6,220 nucleotides of DNA from an uncultured Acidobacteriota bacterium. Its GTDB lineage: Bacteria; Acidobacteriota; Terriglobia; Terriglobales; Acidobacteriaceae. A program made the translations under genes and the position numbers. Every line of letters begins with the position of its first letter. Position 1 is the stretch's first letter. Positions 5,055-6,220 of the stretch are shown piece after piece. The notes beneath the pieces are model-generated. The model was not told the DNA's origin. It was given only the letters and a program-made list of their open reading frames with translations, and ran no database searches. The stretch lies in contig CAIZGA010000528.1 of NCBI GenBank assembly GCA_903932385.1, forward strand, positions 1 through 6,220, in the 5' to 3' direction.

Positions 5055-5864
5055 TTAGAAGCTGGAGGGCGAGTCGTAATCGTCCGCCGTCAACACGTTC
5101 ACTGACGGTGTGGAAAGAATCTGCTGGTCAATCAGCACCAGCGTACGCGCTGCACCAGCTGCGTACGTGTACGTCGCGCCGGTGTAGAGCACCGTTGTCG
5201 TTCCCGTGGCGCACAGCGTGATGTTGTAGCTGCCGGAAGGGATATTGATGTAGCCGCCAACCGTTGGGAACTGCAGGTTGGTCAGCTGCGGATTTGTTTT
5301 CGCCAGCGTTGCCCCGGTCGGAATCAGGTACACATCCACGCCGCCGATTTGCGTCGCTTCATCAATGAAGCGCAGTGCAATCTCGCCGGTCGGCGCCGCG
5401 GAACTCTGATCGGTCAGAATCTGCGAGGTAATCTGCGCCAGCACATTCGATATCAGCACGGTGTACTGCTTGTTGTATCCAAAATTTCCAGAGGCCGTCA
5501 CCAGCTTCTGCGTCGTGCTGGCCGTCTCTGCGGTGATGGCATGGGAGCCGGGAGTAATCGGCACATACGATGTGACCGTGCCAAATCCCAGGTTGTAGGC
5601 AATCACGGAATTGTCTTCGTAAATGTCCAGGCCCGGCGCATTCGGCGAAACCGCAATGATGCGGATCTGCGAAAACTCCGTGCTGCCGGTCACGTTCTGG
5701 CATCCGGCCAACAGACACGCCGTCACCACGGCGGCTGCAAGTGTCACCGCCTGCCGTTGGAACCCGGCCAGCCATGCCCACCTGTGCCGCGGCGTCTGCT
5801 GCAACCCGCCTTCACGGCTCTCTGCTGCCCGGTCTGTTGCCTGATCTGCGATCGTGTCTTCCAT
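5055..5864 (-). CDS. Putative lipoprotein with DUF4397-like repeats
   Basis: A 269-residue exported protein. The N-terminus (1-31) is polar, followed by a hydrophobic core at about 39-53 and the lipobox LLAGC ending at Cys55. This predicts lipidation and anchoring to the envelope. The mature part resembles DUF4397, whose hallmark is an xVSPxAPxxDIY strand: IRIIAVSPNAPGLDIYEDN at 67-85, then YVPITPGSHAITAE at 100-113. A second, more diverged copy begins ALRFIDEATQIGGVDVYLIP at 163-182, with INIPSGSYNITL at 206-217. The fold is thus probably two related beta-sandwich units. DUF4397 proteins are surface or periplasmic and have no known enzymatic activity. The ATG at 5864 lacks a good Shine-Dalgarno and gives a long n-region, so the true start could be slightly downstream. 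It is divergent from the gene at 6082 and the third of three minus-strand exported-protein genes. Confidence 0.88.
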   Translation of the reverse strand: MEDTIADQATDRAAESREGGLQQTPRHRWAWLAGFQRQAVTLAAAVVTACLLAGCQNVTGSTEFSQIRIIAVSPNAPGLDIYEDNSVIAYNLGFGTVTSYVPITPGSHAITAETASTTQKLVTASGNFGYNKQYTVLISNVLAQITSQILTDQSSAAPTGEIALRFIDEATQIGGVDVYLIPTGATLAKTNPQLTNLQFPTVGGYINIPSGSYNITLCATGTTTVLYTGATYTYAAGAARTLVLIDQQILSTPSVNVLTADDYDSPSSF

Positions 5865-5913
5865 CCAGAATCTGTTTACCCGCGTCCGTCTCTACCAGCC
5901 CAAACGTATTCCC

Positions 5914-5919
5914 ATCATA
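5914..5919 (-). promoter_or_regulatory. Candidate -10 (TATGAT) for the lipoprotein gene
   Basis: TATGAT matches the consensus at 5 of 6 positions and sits about 50 bases before the start codon at 5864. It overlaps a TTTATTATGAT stretch that offers TATTAT as an alternative. No good -35 hexamer is found at the right spacing. Confidence 0.35.
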
Positions 5920-5970
5920 ATAAACGCAATATCGCTCTTAAGCGCACCAAATCTGCAACGGCTTGCGGCT

Positions 5971-5979
5971 TTATCCACA
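5971..5979 (+). promoter_or_regulatory. Single perfect DnaA-box-like 9-mer
   Basis: TTATCCACA is identical to the high-affinity DnaA box consensus. It lies in the 217-base gap between two divergent genes (5865-6081), roughly mid-way. No second box, AT-rich unwinding region or dnaA/dnaN neighbour is seen, so this is not an origin. It could be a regulatory site or a chance match. Confidence 0.3.
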
Positions 5980-6081
5980 TATAGGTCTCCACAGAAATTA
6001 ATCCTGCAGCGCTTTACTCCCCACCGCCGCAGGTTTACGCTTGCTGAGCTTCAAATTTCCTTATTTCACGGAGTGTCAAAC

Positions 6082-6220
6082 ATGTCGAAATTTTTCTCTC
6101 GTGTTCTGCCTGGTTTCCTTCTTCTGGCGTCACTGCTGATTCCTGCAGTCCCCGTCCTGCATTCCCAGACCAGCAAGCCTGCTGCCACGGCCACAACTAC
6201 CAGCCTGGTGGATATCAACT
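6082..6220 (+). CDS. Secreted protein, N-terminal part only; possibly ComEA-like helix-hairpin-helix protein
   Basis: Only 46 residues are visible before the right edge. MSKFFSRVLPGFLLLASLLI is a strong Sec signal peptide with basic residues then a hydrophobic core. Likely cleavage falls near residues 25-29 (VLHSQ). A Ser/Thr/Ala/Pro linker follows, and the last residues read SLVDIN. Secreted ComEA-like DNA-binding proteins typically begin their helix-hairpin-helix domain with (L)VDINTA, so that family is my leading guess; it cannot be confirmed here. The ATG at 6082 has GGAG 8 bases upstream. The gene is divergent from the lipoprotein gene. If it is ComEA-like, it would bind DNA in the periplasm or at the cell surface during uptake. 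Confidence 0.75.
   Translation, partial: MSKFFSRVLPGFLLLASLLIPAVPVLHSQTSKPAATATTTSLVDIN

Overview
The window looks like a stretch of an Acidobacteriota chromosome, most plausibly the Acidobacteriaceae/Terriglobales. This is an inference. It rests on moderately high GC, clean AGGAGG-type ribosome binding sites, and small secreted proteins of a kind I associate with that group. No rRNA, tRNA, transposase, phage gene or CRISPR array is visible. The DNA reads as ordinary chromosome, with six complete genes and one partial gene at each edge.

Left half (1-3840) is a methyl-metabolism neighbourhood. On the minus strand, read right to left, lie metK (S-adenosylmethionine synthetase), an ada-type methyl-DNA repair protein and regulator, and the N-terminal third of ahcY (S-adenosylhomocysteine hydrolase), cut by the left edge. 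metK is followed by its own intrinsic terminator, so the three are probably separate units rather than one operon. Divergent from metK, on the plus strand, is a class I SAM-dependent O-methyltransferase ending in a strong, probably bidirectional terminator. Together the genes make SAM, use it, recycle its SAH by-product and repair methylation damage to DNA. The metK/O-methyltransferase intergenic region carries four copies of the hexamer TTGGCT. Two of them form a perfect inverted repeat between candidate divergent promoters.

Right half (3840-6220) holds envelope or exported proteins. On the minus strand are two small secreted proteins of unknown function. The 122-residue one has a 30-residue internal repeat; the other has 111 residues. 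A third minus-strand gene encodes a 269-residue lipoprotein with DUF4397-like architecture. On the plus strand at the right edge begins a secreted protein whose last visible residues (LVDIN) suggest a ComEA-like helix-hairpin-helix protein. The gap between the two small genes contains an imperfect inverted repeat whose arms can also pair locally, an attenuator-like layout.

No obviously new multi-gene system is present. The best leads are non-coding: the TTGGCT cluster upstream of metK and the nested inverted repeat at 4356-4466. A single perfect DnaA box near 5971 is a lesser one.
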